From Modicisalibacter muralis (GTDB lineage Bacteria; Pseudomonadota; Gammaproteobacteria; Pseudomonadales; Halomonadaceae), in assembly GCF_900102945.1 (NCBI RefSeq), contig NZ_FNGI01000005.1:182263-246262 (forward strand): a stretch of DNA of 64,000 bases. Reading direction: 5' to 3'. The notes beneath the pieces were generated by a model. It was not told where the DNA came from. It made no database searches and worked only from the letters and a program-made list of their open reading frames with translations. Made by a program: the position numbers and the translations under genes. Numbering within the stretch: the stretch's first letter is position 1; each line of letters starts with the position of its first letter. Of this stretch, positions 1-8,851 are shown one piece after another.

Positions 1-107
1 CTGATCAGTAGCGCCAGGGCGATAACGGCGAACATGCCGGGCGGCGACAGCGCCCCCAACACGCCACCCAGCAATACGGCGATAGCCAGGGGTAAAGCAA
101 GCCCCAT
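1..107 (-). CDS. comEC: Probable ComEC/Rec2-type DNA uptake channel, N-terminus only
   Basis: Only the first ~35 codons lie in the window; the gene runs off the left edge. The visible peptide is strongly hydrophobic (MGLALPLAIAVLLGG..., then GALSPPGMFAVIALALL), as expected for the first membrane segments of a polytopic protein. A second in-frame ATG lies two codons upstream at 113. The assignment rests mainly on gene order: in Pseudomonas a comEC homologue follows the DUF2062 and lolDC genes, and the adjacent genes here match. ComEC passes single-stranded DNA across the inner membrane during natural transformation. Any other polytopic membrane protein would fit the peptide equally well. Confidence 0.45.
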   Translation of the reverse strand, partial: MGLALPLAIAVLLGGVLGALSPPGMFAVIALALLI

Positions 108-221
108 GGGCATTCCTTGTTATAGGGCGCAAACGCCTTTTTGTGTTCGCAGCGATGGACCATGGCAGGACATCGGGCATCCATGGATAATGGCCCGGTA
201 TCCGAGCCAGCGAGCGATCCC

Positions 222-812
222 ATGCCGCGCCGACTGCTTCAGCGCTACATGCCCCATCCCGAAACCCTGAAGCGCAACCGTTCGCTGCGCTTCATGGGGC
301 ATCTGATCGGTGATGCTTCACTGTGGGTGCTGACCCGCCGTTCGGTGGGCAATGCCTTCATGGTGGGACTGTTCTGCGCGCTGCTGCCGATTCCCTTCCA
401 GATGGTGGTTGCCGCCTGTGGTTCACGCCTGTTGCGCTGCAATCTGCCACTCTCGGTCGGTCTGGTGTGGTTGACCAATCCGCTGACCATGCCGATCATC
501 TTCTACGGTAACTATCGGATCGGCGCCTGGCTGTTGGATACGCCGGCCCGGCACATGCCCAACCACCTGAGCACGTACTGGATCGCCAATCAGATGGTCG
601 ATATCCTGCCGGCGCTGCTCATCGGCTCACTGGTCGCGGCGATCGTGGCTGGGGTCACCGGCAACGTACTCATTCGCCTGATCTGGCGCTGGCAGGTGTC
701 GCGCAGTTGGAAGCGCCGTGCGCGGCGTCGCCGGCGGCGTGCGCTCCGGACGGAGCTTCGCCATGATGACTCCGCCCCCCCTCCTTCCCACCACGAAGGG
801 CCTCACCCCTAG
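222..812 (+). CDS. DUF2062 family membrane protein
   Basis: About 196 residues when started at the ATG that gives MPRRLLQRYMPHPE; an upstream in-frame start at 141 would add 27 unlikely residues. The core is the DUF2062 domain: a hydrophobic segment after 'RRSVGNAFMVGLFCALLPIP', then 'WLTNPLTMPIIFYGNY', and a last membrane helix around 'ILPALLIGSLVAAIVAGV'. The C-terminus is very basic (a run of Arg) and is probably cytoplasmic. Function is unknown; members sit near lolCDE and comEC in many gammaproteobacteria, suggesting an envelope role. It is divergent from the probable comEC gene and convergent with lolD. Confidence 0.85.
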   Translation: MPRRLLQRYMPHPETLKRNRSLRFMGHLIGDASLWVLTRRSVGNAFMVGLFCALLPIPFQMVVAACGSRLLRCNLPLSVGLVWLTNPLTMPIIFYGNYRIGAWLLDTPARHMPNHLSTYWIANQMVDILPALLIGSLVAAIVAGVTGNVLIRLIWRWQVSRSWKRRARRRRRRALRTELRHDDSAPPPSHHEGPHP

Positions 813-870
813 CCGCTCGATCATGCAGCGGGATGCCGAGCCGCCTCGAGACTCGCCAAGCGCGACTACC

Positions 871-1605
871 TCAGCCCGCCGACAGCCGACCGTTACCCAG
901 TCTCAGCACACGATCCTGATGGGCCGCCAGGCTGGTATCGTGAGTCACCACCACGAAGGCGCAGGCGCTGTTCGAGGCCAGTTCATCCATCAGCGCCAGG
1001 ATATTGGCGGCCGTCGATTGATCGAGGTTGCCGGTGGGTTCGTCCATCAGCATCAGGCTGGGATCGGTGATCAGTGCCCGGGCAATGGCGACACGCTGGC
1101 GCTCGCCGCCCGACAGCTCGCCGGGTTTGTGCTCGCCGCGCGCCGCCATGCCGACTTGATCGAGAATCTCCCCGGCGCGGCGCTCGGCATCGCGGCGCGC
1201 ATGGCCACGGATGATTAACGGCAAGGCAGCATTTTCACGCGCGGTAAATTCGGCCAGCAGGTGGTGGAACTGATAAACGAAGCCGATCTGCCGATTACGA
1301 AAGCGCCCCAGTTGGGCCTCGCCCAGGTCGGCCAGCAACTGACCGGCGATACGCACCGAGCCGCCACTCGGGCGGTCCAGCCCTCCCAACAGATTGAGCA
1401 GCGTGGTCTTGCCCGACCCCGAACTGCCGACCACCGCGACGCGCTCGCCGGCACGCACCTCGAGATCGAGACCGTCGAGCACCGTCACGTCCTGCGGACC
1501 TTCATGATAGACCCGCGTCAGCCCACGACATTCGAGCATTACCTGGCCGTTTTCGGCGCGCATCGCAGGCTCTCCCTTCACGTTCTCGTTGATCGTCTCA
1601 CTCAT
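871..1605 (-). CDS. lolD: Lipoprotein-releasing ABC transporter ATP-binding subunit LolD
   Basis: 244 residues with the full ABC ATPase set: Walker A '[12 protein letters not shown]', Q-loop, signature '[15 protein letters not shown]', Walker B '[12 protein letters not shown]' and the switch histidine in 'VVVTHD'. LolD powers extraction of mature lipoproteins from the inner membrane to LolA. The start (MSETINEN) overlaps the 3' end of the permease gene by 8 bp, so the two are translationally linked; MRAENGQ, 14 codons later, is an alternative start. The ABC-with-permease pairing, with a long periplasmic loop in the partner, identifies the Lol system rather than MacB. Confidence 0.93.
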   Translation of the reverse strand: MSETINENVKGEPAMRAENGQVMLECRGLTRVYHEGPQDVTVLDGLDLEVRAGERVAVVGSSGSGKTTLLNLLGGLDRPSGGSVRIAGQLLADLGEAQLGRFRNRQIGFVYQFHHLLAEFTARENAALPLIIRGHARRDAERRAGEILDQVGMAARGEHKPGELSGGERQRVAIARALITDPSLMLMDEPTGNLDQSTAANILALMDELASNSACAFVVVTHDTSLAAHQDRVLRLGNGRLSAG

Positions 1606-2839
1606 AGCGCAGCACCTCGGCCGGCTGTACACGCGCCGCGCGCCAGGCCGGATAGAGCGTCGACAGGAAGCTCAGGCCGAACGCCGCCGTTACGATAAGG
1701 CCGACATCGCTCCAGTTGAGCTGCGACGGCAGGTAACTGATGAAATAGACGCCGGGGTCGAGAAACTGGATACCCGAAACCGACTCGAACCAGGCGATGA
1801 TGTCGGAGATCGTCAACGCCAGGACAATACCCAATATCACCCCGATGACGATGCCGATCACGCCGATCGCCAGCCCCTGAACGATGAAGATGCCCATAAT
1901 CGATTTCGGCGTGGCGCCAATCGTGCGCAAAATGGCGATGTCGGCATGCTTGTCGGTGACCACCATGACCAGTGTCGAGACGATGTTGAACGCCGCCACG
2001 GCGACGATCACCATCAACAGCAAGCCGATCATGCGCTTCTCCATCTGGATCGCCTGAAACAGGTTGCCGTGGGTATAGGTCCAATCGATGCCGCGATAGC
2101 CGTAACCCAGATCCTGGACGATGGCCTGGGTTTCTTCGCTGGCGATGAACAGATCGTCGAGCTCGAGTCGCAGACCGCCCACCGTATCGCCCATTCGCGT
2201 CAGCGTCTGCATGTCCTCGATATTGGCATAGGCCAGACTGGCATCGAGGCTGGCGCCGACCCGGAAGATACCACTCACGGTGAAGCGCTTGAGTCGCGGA
2301 AAAACGCCACCGGGCGTGATCGATGCCTCGGGAATCATCAGCGTGACACGATCGCCGACACCCACGCCCAGATGCTGGGCAAGCAATCCGCCGAGCACGA
2401 GGTTCCACTCGCCGGGCTTCAGCGTATCGAGGCTACCCTGCTGCATGTGCCGATCGATGATCGACACGTCACGTTCGTATTCGGGCTGGATGCCATAGAC
2501 CAGCGCCCCCTCGTTACGGCCCGCCGCCACGAACATGCCCTGCTGCTGCACATAGGGCGCGGCGCCGATGACGTGTTTGCGTTGGGTCAGCCGCTCGGCG
2601 AGGGCCTTCCAGTCGGTCATGCCGCCCTGGGCCTCGATACGGGTATGCGGCACCATGCCCAGCACGCGCGAACGCAGCTCGTGGTCGAAACCGTTCATCA
2701 CCGACAGCACCAGAATCAGCACCGCCACGCCGAGCATCAGCCCCAGCATGGAAGTCAGTGAAATGAACGAGATGAAGTGATTGCGTCGTTTGGCGCGCAC
2801 ATAGCGCAGCCCGATAAGAAAGGGTATACGGTCCAGCAT
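1598..2839 (-). CDS. lolC: Lipoprotein-releasing ABC transporter permease LolC/LolE
   Basis: 413 residues starting at MLDRIPFLIGLRYVRAK, preceded by an AAGGA ribosome site; the longer reading frame begins 19 codons upstream without support. It has one N-terminal membrane helix, a ~220-residue periplasmic domain, and three C-terminal helices (FtsX fold). The first TM region 'SMLGLMLGVAVLILVLSVMNGF' is typical of LolC/E. It works with LolD just downstream. Only one permease gene is next to lolD here, unlike the lolCDE trio of Escherichia coli: either the partner lies elsewhere or this is a LolF-like permease working as a homodimer. Confidence 0.9.
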   Translation of the reverse strand: MLDRIPFLIGLRYVRAKRRNHFISFISLTSMLGLMLGVAVLILVLSVMNGFDHELRSRVLGMVPHTRIEAQGGMTDWKALAERLTQRKHVIGAAPYVQQQGMFVAAGRNEGALVYGIQPEYERDVSIIDRHMQQGSLDTLKPGEWNLVLGGLLAQHLGVGVGDRVTLMIPEASITPGGVFPRLKRFTVSGIFRVGASLDASLAYANIEDMQTLTRMGDTVGGLRLELDDLFIASEETQAIVQDLGYGYRGIDWTYTHGNLFQAIQMEKRMIGLLLMVIVAVAAFNIVSTLVMVVTDKHADIAILRTIGATPKSIMGIFIVQGLAIGVIGIVIGVILGIVLALTISDIIAWFESVSGIQFLDPGVYFISYLPSQLNWSDVGLIVTAAFGLSFLSTLYPAWRAARVQPAEVLRYE

Positions 2840-2916
2840 TAAGATCGATTCCTTGTGACAGGCGCCCATGGTACGTTTTTTCGTCGGACGACGCACCGCA
2901 CGCTGTACCGGCCAAT

Positions 2917-3011
2917 TTGTCGTCGCTATTAAAAGTTATCGCCACTATTAAGAAGCTGTCGTCACTACTATAAAGCGGTCATTACTGCTAAAAAGTCGTC
3001 GCCACTAAAAA
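2917..3011. repeat. Imperfect ~20-bp tandem repeats, five units
   Basis: Five head-to-tail degenerate units can be read at 2917-2934, 2935-2954, 2955-2974, 2975-2994 and 2995-3011. They follow roughly GYYGTCGYCACTAYTAARAA. Each unit pairs a GTCGTCGCCAC-like half with an A+T-rich CTATTAAAA-like half. The array fills the space between divergent lolC and aguA and ends 21 bp before the chosen aguA start, so it must contain or overlap at least one promoter. No protein-coding reading is convincing. Confidence 0.7.
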
Positions 3012-3032
3012 GCAGGCCTCATGGAGACCATC

Positions 3033-4067
3033 ATGACCCAGCGTCTGTTCCCCGAATGGCACCCGCAAGATGCCATACAACTCACCTGGCCAAGATTCGA
3101 CAGCGACTGGGTACTACTGCTCGATCGCATCGAAGCCACACTCGAGGCCATGGTGGTGGCGATCGCGCGCTACCAAAGCGTGTTGATCAGCGTACCCGAT
3201 GCCGCGACCCGCGAGCGCCTGGCTGCGACCTTTAGTCGCCTCGGCGTCGACGCTCGGCGCCTGCGACTGATCGAGGCACCGACAGACGACACCTGGGCTC
3301 GCGATCATGGCCCCCTAGGCGTGGAGCGCGACGGCCAGGTGGTGCTGCTCGATTACACCTTCACCGGCTGGGGCGGCAAATTTCCCGCCGAGCGCGATAA
3401 TGCGCTGACGCGCAAACTCGGTGACGCCGGCGTCTTCGCGGCACCCATCGAGACGCGCGAGTTGGTGCTCGAAGGCGGCGCCATCGAAACCGACGGCCAG
3501 GGCACCCTGCTGACCACCGAAGCCTGCCTGCTCAATCGCAACCGCAATCCGCGGCTCGACAAGGCGGCCATCGAAGCCCAATTACGCGCGGATTTCGGCG
3601 TCGAGCGGGTTCTTTGGCTCAGCCACGGTCATCTGGAAGGTGACGACACCGACAGCCACATCGATACCCTGGCACGCTTTTGTGACGAGCGTACCATCGC
3701 CTATGTGCGCTGCGACGACCGCAACGACCCGCACTACCCGGCGCTGAGCGCCATGCAGGAAGAAATCCAGGCGCTGCGCCAGGCCGACGGCATGCCCTAT
3801 CGGCTGATCGCCCTGCCCTGGCCTGGCCCGTGTTTCGCAGCGGATGACGGTCATCGCCTGCCGGCGACCTACGCCAACTTCCTGATCATCAACGGCGCGG
3901 TGCTGGTACCGACCTATGCCGACCCTGCCGATGCCCAGGCCCTCGCCGCCCTGGCCACGGCCTTCCCGGATCGCGATATCATCCCCATCGATTGCCGCAC
4001 TGTGATTCGTCAGCACGGCAGCCTACACTGCCTGACCATGCAGCTACCGCGAGGAGCGTTAAAATGA
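3033..4067 (+). CDS. aguA: Agmatine deiminase
   Basis: 344 residues of the Porphyromonas-type peptidylarginine deiminase family. It converts agmatine to N-carbamoylputrescine and ammonia, the first step of the agmatine route to putrescine. Visible family features are 'RDHGPLGV' (Asp/His of the active site), 'GGAIETDGQGTLLTTEACLLNRNRNP', 'HGHLEGDDTDSHIDTLARF' and the C-terminal catalytic Cys in 'GSLHCLTMQLPRG'. The ATG at 3033 is preferred over 3021 because GGAG at 3023-3026 sits at ribosome-site spacing before it. The stop overlaps the aguB start (ATGA), so the genes form an operon. Upstream lies the tandem-repeat array. Confidence 0.93.
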   Translation: MTQRLFPEWHPQDAIQLTWPRFDSDWVLLLDRIEATLEAMVVAIARYQSVLISVPDAATRERLAATFSRLGVDARRLRLIEAPTDDTWARDHGPLGVERDGQVVLLDYTFTGWGGKFPAERDNALTRKLGDAGVFAAPIETRELVLEGGAIETDGQGTLLTTEACLLNRNRNPRLDKAAIEAQLRADFGVERVLWLSHGHLEGDDTDSHIDTLARFCDERTIAYVRCDDRNDPHYPALSAMQEEIQALRQADGMPYRLIALPWPGPCFAADDGHRLPATYANFLIINGAVLVPTYADPADAQALAALATAFPDRDIIPIDCRTVIRQHGSLHCLTMQLPRGALK

Positions 4068-4963
4068 ACCAAACACTCAAGGTAGGCCTGGTACAGCAGC
4101 CTGCCTGGCCGGACAAGCAGCGCAGCCTGGACGAGAGCGAAGCCGGCATTCGCGAATTGGCCGAGCGCGGCGCCGAACTGGTGCTGCTACAGGAATTGCA
4201 TGCCACGCATTATTTCTGCCAGAGCGAGGACGCCGAGCTGTTCGACCTTGCCGAACCGCTCGATGGCCCCACCGCCACGCGCCTGGCCGAGCTGGCCCGG
4301 GAGCTCGATATCGTGCTGGTCGGCTCGATCTTCGAGCGTCGCGCCGCCGGCGTGTACCACAATACTGCCGTGGTGATGGATCGCGGCTGTGGCCGGGTCG
4401 GGCACTATCGCAAGATGCATATCCCCGACGACCCCGGCTTCTACGAGAAATTCTACTTCACGCCGGGCGACGCCGATGCCGAGCAGGGCTTCGAGCCCAT
4501 CGACACCTCGGTTGGCCGCCTGGGCCTATTGGTATGTTGGGATCAGTGGTACCCCGAAGCCGCGCGCCTGATGGCCTTGGCCGGTGCCGAGCTGCTGCTC
4601 TACCCGACCGCCATCGGCTGGCATCCGCCCGACGACCTGCCTGAAAAAGGCCGCCAGAAGGATGCCTGGACGCTCGTCCAGCGCGCGCATGGCGTGGCCA
4701 ATGGTCTGCCGGTGCTGGTCGCCAACCGGGTCGGTCACGAGCCCGATCATAGCGGCGTGACCCCGGGCATCGACTTCTGGGGAGGCAGCTTCATCTGCGG
4801 CCCACAGGGCGAACTTCTCGCTCACGCCGGCGACGAGTCCGAGCGCCTGCTGGTCGAACTCGACATGCGCCGCAGCGAGAATGTGCGGAGGATGTGGCCG
4901 TATCTACGTGATCGGCGTATTGACGCCTACGGTGACCTGACCAAACGTTACCGTGATCACTGA
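4064..4963 (+). CDS. aguB: N-carbamoylputrescine amidase
   Basis: 299 residues of the nitrilase/C-N hydrolase superfamily. It hydrolyses N-carbamoylputrescine to putrescine, CO2 and ammonia. The catalytic triad is visible: Glu in 'LLQELHATHYFCQ', Lys in 'YRKMHIPDDPGFYEKFYF' and Cys in 'GLLVCWDQWYPEAARL'. The gene begins inside the aguA stop with GAGGAG placed 8 bp upstream. Start MNQTLKVGLVQQPAWP matches the family; an upstream in-frame extension into aguA is not credible. A second copy of its last ~18 codons follows just downstream. Confidence 0.94.
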   Translation: MNQTLKVGLVQQPAWPDKQRSLDESEAGIRELAERGAELVLLQELHATHYFCQSEDAELFDLAEPLDGPTATRLAELARELDIVLVGSIFERRAAGVYHNTAVVMDRGCGRVGHYRKMHIPDDPGFYEKFYFTPGDADAEQGFEPIDTSVGRLGLLVCWDQWYPEAARLMALAGAELLLYPTAIGWHPPDDLPEKGRQKDAWTLVQRAHGVANGLPVLVANRVGHEPDHSGVTPGIDFWGGSFICGPQGELLAHAGDESERLLVELDMRRSENVRRMWPYLRDRRIDAYGDLTKRYRDH

Positions 4964-4991
4964 GACGCATGCGGCCGCTCTCACAACCCCG

Positions 4992-5048
4992 CGCGACCGG
5001 CGTATCGATGCTTACGGCGACTTGACCCGACGTTACCGCGATCGCTAA
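4992..5048 (+). pseudogene. Duplicated 3' scrap of aguB
   Basis: After the aguB stop and a 28-bp spacer, the sequence repeats the end of aguB. It reads RDRRIDAYGDLTRRYRDR then TAA, against RDRRIDAYGDLTKRYRDH then TGA in the intact gene. The DNA differs mostly at third codon positions (for example GGTGAC versus GGCGAC, CTG versus TTG), so the protein reading stayed under selection for some time after the copies separated. No start codon or upstream aguB sequence is attached. It looks like what remains of a second aguB copy or of recombination with a diverged allele. Confidence 0.8.
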
Positions 5049-5149
5049 CTATTTCGACCACGAAGATATTTCGCGTAAAATGCGCGCCTGACATTTGATC
5101 CCTAGGTTCCGGTCCGTCTCTTACGAAGACGACCACTGGAGAGACTTAC

Positions 5150-6085
5150 ATGACGCATCCCATCGTCGTGGCGGCGCTGTACAAGTTCGTCACGCTGAAC
5201 GACTTCGAAGCGCTGCGCGAGCCGCTGCTCGAAACCCTCAAGACCCATGGCATCAAGGGCACCTTGCTGTTGGCCGAAGAAGGCATCAACGGCACCGTCG
5301 CGGGCAGCCGCGAGAGTATCGATGCACTACTGGAGTGGTTGAAGGCCGATCCGCGCTTTGCGGATATCGGACACAAGGAAGCCTACTGCGACGAGCCCCC
5401 CTTCTATCGCACCAAGGTCAAGCTCAAGAAGGAGATCGTTACGCTGGGCGTGCCGGCGGCCGATCCCAATCGCCAGGTCGGCCACTATGTCGAGCCGCAG
5501 GACTGGAACGCCTTGATCGCCGACCCCGAGGTATTGGTGATCGACACCCGCAACGATTACGAAGTCGCCATCGGCTCGTTCGAAGGCGCGGTGGACCCAC
5601 GCACCAAATCGTTTCGCGAATTTCCGGATCATGTCAGGGCGCATTACGACCCGGCGCGCCACAAGAAAGTCGCGATGTTCTGCACTGGCGGCATTCGCTG
5701 CGAAAAAGCCTCGAGCTACATGCTCGGCGAGGGCTTCGAGGCGGTCTACCACCTCAAGGGCGGCATTCTCAGCTATCTCGAACAGGTGCCCGAGGAACAA
5801 TCGCTGTGGCGCGGCGATTGTTTCGTGTTCGATAACCGCGTGACCGTGCGCCACGATCTCAGCGAAGGCGATTTCGACCAGTGCCACGCGTGCCGCCGAG
5901 CGATATCCGTCGAGGATCGTGAATCGCCACACTATGCGCCGGGCGTCAGTTGTCCGCACTGCTGGGATTCGTTGTCCGAGAAAACCCGCGCCGGTGCCCG
6001 TGAGCGCCAGAAACAGATCGAACTGGCTCGCGCGCGCAATGAGCCTCACCCTTTGGGTCGCGATCCCCGGCTAACCAACGCCTGA
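5150..6085 (+). CDS. trhO: tRNA uridine(34) hydroxylase, rhodanese-domain protein
   Basis: 311 residues, typical of the TrhO/YceA family, which makes 5-hydroxyuridine at tRNA wobble position 34 by an oxygen-dependent route. The N-terminal half matches the family ([18 protein letters not shown]). The rhodanese domain carries the active-site loop '[16 protein letters not shown]'. A C-terminal cysteine-rich tail (CHACRR, CPHCWD) is usual. The start follows TGGAGAG. The gene stands alone between the aguB remnant and the Tus-family gene; a weak -10-like TAAAAT lies at 5076. Confidence 0.93.
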   Translation: MTHPIVVAALYKFVTLNDFEALREPLLETLKTHGIKGTLLLAEEGINGTVAGSRESIDALLEWLKADPRFADIGHKEAYCDEPPFYRTKVKLKKEIVTLGVPAADPNRQVGHYVEPQDWNALIADPEVLVIDTRNDYEVAIGSFEGAVDPRTKSFREFPDHVRAHYDPARHKKVAMFCTGGIRCEKASSYMLGEGFEAVYHLKGGILSYLEQVPEEQSLWRGDCFVFDNRVTVRHDLSEGDFDQCHACRRAISVEDRESPHYAPGVSCPHCWDSLSEKTRAGARERQKQIELARARNEPHPLGRDPRLTNA

Positions 6086-6135
6086 ACGATACCTGAAAAG
6101 CGGATCCGCCGATGACAAGTCGCGCGCCAATCGCT

Positions 6136-6147
6136 ACGGTAACGGTA
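6136..6147. promoter_or_regulatory. ACGGTA direct repeat in the tus leader, possible Ter-like site
   Basis: Two adjacent ACGGTA hexamers lie 25 bp before the Tus-family start codon and contain GTAAC, which also occurs in the Escherichia coli Ter core (GTTGTAAC). In E. coli a Ter site overlaps the tus promoter and represses it. The resemblance here is limited to five bases plus position, so this is only a pointer to where an operator could be. Confidence 0.2.
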
Positions 6148-6172
6148 TAAGAACAGAACATCAGGACTCTCG

Positions 6173-7048
6173 ATGGAAGCCCAATACCGCCTGCTCGCCG
6201 AACTGGAAGCCGCCTTCGATCATATGATCGAGCGCATCGAGGCGCTGCTCGACGTTTACGCGGCCAACCCCGGCGCTGCCTGGGCGCTGAACCGCCCTCG
6301 CGCCGACGGCGACTGGCTGCGTCGCGCGTTGTGCGACTTCTGGTATCAAGACGGTCAGGACGGGCGCGCCACGCACAGCTATATTGGGCTGATCGCGGCG
6401 GATCAAAAGCTGCTCGATGAAGTCGCCAGGGTCAATGCCGCCAAGGCCGCTTTCGCCGATGTGCTGGCGCAGATTCGCCAGCAAGCGGCCAAGCTGATTC
6501 CCGAGATCAAGGCGGTACTGCCCTTTCGCCACCCCGTGCTGCACGACCATCTGCGTGGTCAGGGGCTGGCACGGCTGCATCTCAAGCAGTGCTGGCGGCA
6601 CCTGCCAGTCGCCGATGCGCCGTTATCGCGTGTGCGCCTGGCGTGGTACTCCAGTGGACGTTCGATCAAGCGTCTTAGCGTGCGCGAGGCCGAGCAGAAA
6701 CTACTGGCGCTGGATAACGAGGCGCCCCATGTGCGACTCCAGCTAAAACGCCTTGCCGGCATTCCCGATGGCGAGCCGCTGGCTCAGGTCCAACGCCAGG
6801 CGCCGCTGATGCGTGCCAATCTGTTCTTCGAGCAGGCGCTCGCCGATGGCCGCCAGCGCCGCGCCATGAACCTGCCGTTGCCGCTATTCATTCCCACACT
6901 CGATGGCAAATTGCCCAGCCACAATCAACCGACTCCCGAACCGCCCAAGGGGCGCAAACGCGCGCGGCGTAGCGATGAGCGCCTGGAAGACGAGGCATTC
7001 CTGCCCAGCTTGCGGGTCTATCGTTATCGAGATCCGCGGCGTCAATAA
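6173..7048 (+). CDS. tus: DNA replication terminus site-binding protein, Tus family
   Basis: 291 residues, against 309 in Escherichia coli Tus. I recognise the family from the central block: 'RVRLAWYSSGRSIKRLSVREAEQKL' lines up with the E. coli stretch [23 protein letters not shown]. The shared layout also fits: a helical N-terminal third, a 'LP..R.PVLHDHLRG' region, a basic interdomain part and a C-terminal 'LPSLRVYRYRD' strand. Tus binds Ter sites and blocks replication forks in one direction. The N-terminus diverges strongly, so polar-arrest details may differ. A basic linker (GRKRARRSDER) precedes the last strand. The 3' end overlaps the convergent YrhK-like gene by 7 bp. Confidence 0.75.
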   Translation: MEAQYRLLAELEAAFDHMIERIEALLDVYAANPGAAWALNRPRADGDWLRRALCDFWYQDGQDGRATHSYIGLIAADQKLLDEVARVNAAKAAFADVLAQIRQQAAKLIPEIKAVLPFRHPVLHDHLRGQGLARLHLKQCWRHLPVADAPLSRVRLAWYSSGRSIKRLSVREAEQKLLALDNEAPHVRLQLKRLAGIPDGEPLAQVQRQAPLMRANLFFEQALADGRQRRAMNLPLPLFIPTLDGKLPSHNQPTPEPPKGRKRARRSDERLEDEAFLPSLRVYRYRDPRRQ

Positions 7049-7326
7049 TCCTGCGATGCGTCGGGCAGCCGCTTGAAGCGCACGTAGCGATGCAGGCGAA
7101 TCAGCGGACGCATCAGCAATTGCACGCTACCGATCACGAACAACCACACGCCGAGCGTCAAGACGGCGCCCTCATAGAAAAAACAAAAGCTGCCGACCGT
7201 AAACCAGACCCCGATCAGGATATCGTTGATGATGCTCAACACCTCGTAGCGCTGATGCACTATCAGCTCTTCATGGCCCAGGGTGAAGGTCCAGTCATCG
7301 GTTTCCTGATGATGCTCTCTACGCAT
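7042..7326 (-). CDS. YrhK-like small membrane protein
   Basis: 94 residues starting at MRREHHQE, preceded by AGGAGG at good spacing; an in-frame start six codons upstream lacks this. The sequence has the YrhK pattern: 'HQRYEVLSIINDILIGVWF' followed by two membrane helices (IGVWFTVGSFCFFYEG and TLGVWLFVIGSVQLLMRP) and a basic tail. Function is unknown. It overlaps the end of the convergent Tus-family gene, so transcripts of the two could interfere. It lies downstream of sthA but after a terminator. Confidence 0.8.
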   Translation of the reverse strand: MRREHHQETDDWTFTLGHEELIVHQRYEVLSIINDILIGVWFTVGSFCFFYEGAVLTLGVWLFVIGSVQLLMRPLIRLHRYVRFKRLPDASQDY

Positions 7327-7357
7327 GCTCGACCTCCTGCCCATACGATGAGAAGTA

Positions 7358-7384
7358 ACAAAAAGCCCACCGATAGTGGTGGGC
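7358..7384 (-). terminator. Rho-independent terminator downstream of sthA
   Basis: On the minus strand the sequence GCCCACC-ACTATC-GGTGGGC forms a 7-bp G+C-rich stem with a 6-nt loop, followed directly by TTTTTGTT. It lies about 20 bp past the sthA stop and separates sthA from the YrhK-like gene. Confidence 0.9.
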
Positions 7385-7405
7385 CGGAAGGAAATACATG
7401 AAGGC

Positions 7406-8797
7406 TTAAAAGAGTCGATTCAAGCCATTCTGCGCCGCCACCCGATAGGCTTCGGCCATGGTCGGGTAATTGAAGGTGGTATTGATGAAATACCTGAGGT
7501 TATTGGCCTCGCCGGCCTGCTGCATGATCGCCTGGCCGATATGCACGATCTCCGATGCCTGATCGCCGAAGCAGTGCAGGCCAAGAATTTCCAGCGTCTC
7601 GCGATGAAACAGAATCTTGAGCATACCCACGGTATCGCCGGTGATCTGGGCGCGGGCGGTATCCTTGAAGAAGGCCTGCGCCACCTCATAAGGCACTTTT
7701 GCCTCGGTCAGCTCGCGCTCGGTCCTGCCTACCGAACTGATCTCCGGAATCGTATAGATCCCGGTCGGCACGTCTTCGACCAGACGAAACGGCTCGTCGA
7801 GCAGATCGGCGCTGGCGTTGCGCCCCTGGTCGTAGGCGGCGCTGGCCAGACTCGGCCAACCGATCACATCGCCCACGGCATAGATATGCGCAACACCCGT
7901 CCGGTAGTGTTCATCGACCGGAAGCTGGCCCCGGCTGTTGGCCTCCAGGCCAATGTTCTCCAGCCCCAGTTGATCGGTATTGCCGGTACGCCCGTTGGCC
8001 CACAAAAAGGCATCGGCGCGGAGTTTCTTGCCGGATTTCAGATGGACGACCACGCCGGACTCGTCACCCTCGACCTTGTCGTATTCCTCGTTGTGGCGCA
8101 CCAGCACGCCGTGGTGGCGCAGGTGATAGGACAGCGCATCGCTGATCTCATCGTCGAGGAACGACAGCAGACGGTCGCGAGTGTCGATCAGGTCGACCTT
8201 GACGCCCAGCCCCGAGAAGATCGATGCATACTCTGAACCGATGACCCCGGCGCCGTAGATGATCAGGGTGCGCGGCGTATGCGAAAGGCCGAGTACGGTG
8301 TCGGAGCAATAAATACGCGGGTGACGAAAGTTGACGTCGGCGGGCCGATAGGGGCGCGAGCCGGTAGCAATGACGATCTTGCGTGCGCACAGCTCTTCCG
8401 CGCCCTCATGATTGTCGCGCACCAGCAGCGTGTGTTCGTCCTTGAAGCGCGCCACGCCGAAGAACAGGTCGATGCGGTTGCGCGCGTAGAAGGTTGTGCG
8501 CATCTCGACCTGCTGCTCGATCGTCACTCGCGAGCGCTCGAGCACCTTGGGGAAGGAAAACCAGCGCGGCTCGCCAATATCGCGGAACATGCGGTTGGTG
8601 TTGAACTGCATGATCTGCTTGACCTGATGACGCAGCGCCTTGGAGGGAATCGTACCCCAGTGGGTGCAGTTGCCACCCACCGACGGCTGTTTCTCGATGA
8701 CGGCCACGCGCTTGCCGTGCTTGGCCGCGTTGATGGCGGCACTCTCCCCGGCAGGCCCGGTGCCAATCACCACCACATCGTAGTTATGAACTGCCAT
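7406..8797 (-). CDS. sthA: Soluble pyridine nucleotide transhydrogenase SthA
   Basis: 463 residues, a flavoprotein of the disulfide reductase fold that moves hydride between NADPH and NAD+. It has the FAD dinucleotide motif '[14 protein letters not shown]' at the N-terminus, the NAD(P) motif '[14 protein letters not shown]' in the middle and the C-terminal interface '[14 protein letters not shown]'. The usual redox pair CxxxxC is reduced to one cysteine ('[15 protein letters not shown]'), as is normal for SthA and not for lipoamide dehydrogenase. It is followed by a strong terminator. Confidence 0.95.
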   Translation of the reverse strand: MAVHNYDVVVIGTGPAGESAAINAAKHGKRVAVIEKQPSVGGNCTHWGTIPSKALRHQVKQIMQFNTNRMFRDIGEPRWFSFPKVLERSRVTIEQQVEMRTTFYARNRIDLFFGVARFKDEHTLLVRDNHEGAEELCARKIVIATGSRPYRPADVNFRHPRIYCSDTVLGLSHTPRTLIIYGAGVIGSEYASIFSGLGVKVDLIDTRDRLLSFLDDEISDALSYHLRHHGVLVRHNEEYDKVEGDESGVVVHLKSGKKLRADAFLWANGRTGNTDQLGLENIGLEANSRGQLPVDEHYRTGVAHIYAVGDVIGWPSLASAAYDQGRNASADLLDEPFRLVEDVPTGIYTIPEISSVGRTERELTEAKVPYEVAQAFFKDTARAQITGDTVGMLKILFHRETLEILGLHCFGDQASEIVHIGQAIMQQAGEANNLRYFINTTFNYPTMAEAYRVAAQNGLNRLF

Positions 8798-8851
8798 TGG
8801 GTACTCTTGACTCCTCTTTTTCCTGACGTACGCCCGGTTGGATAAGCACCC

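Noticed and set aside
5053..5081. Promoter for trhO (TTCGAC, 17 bp, TAAAAT)
   Set aside because: The -10 is good but the -35 matches at only two positions; not strong enough to list.
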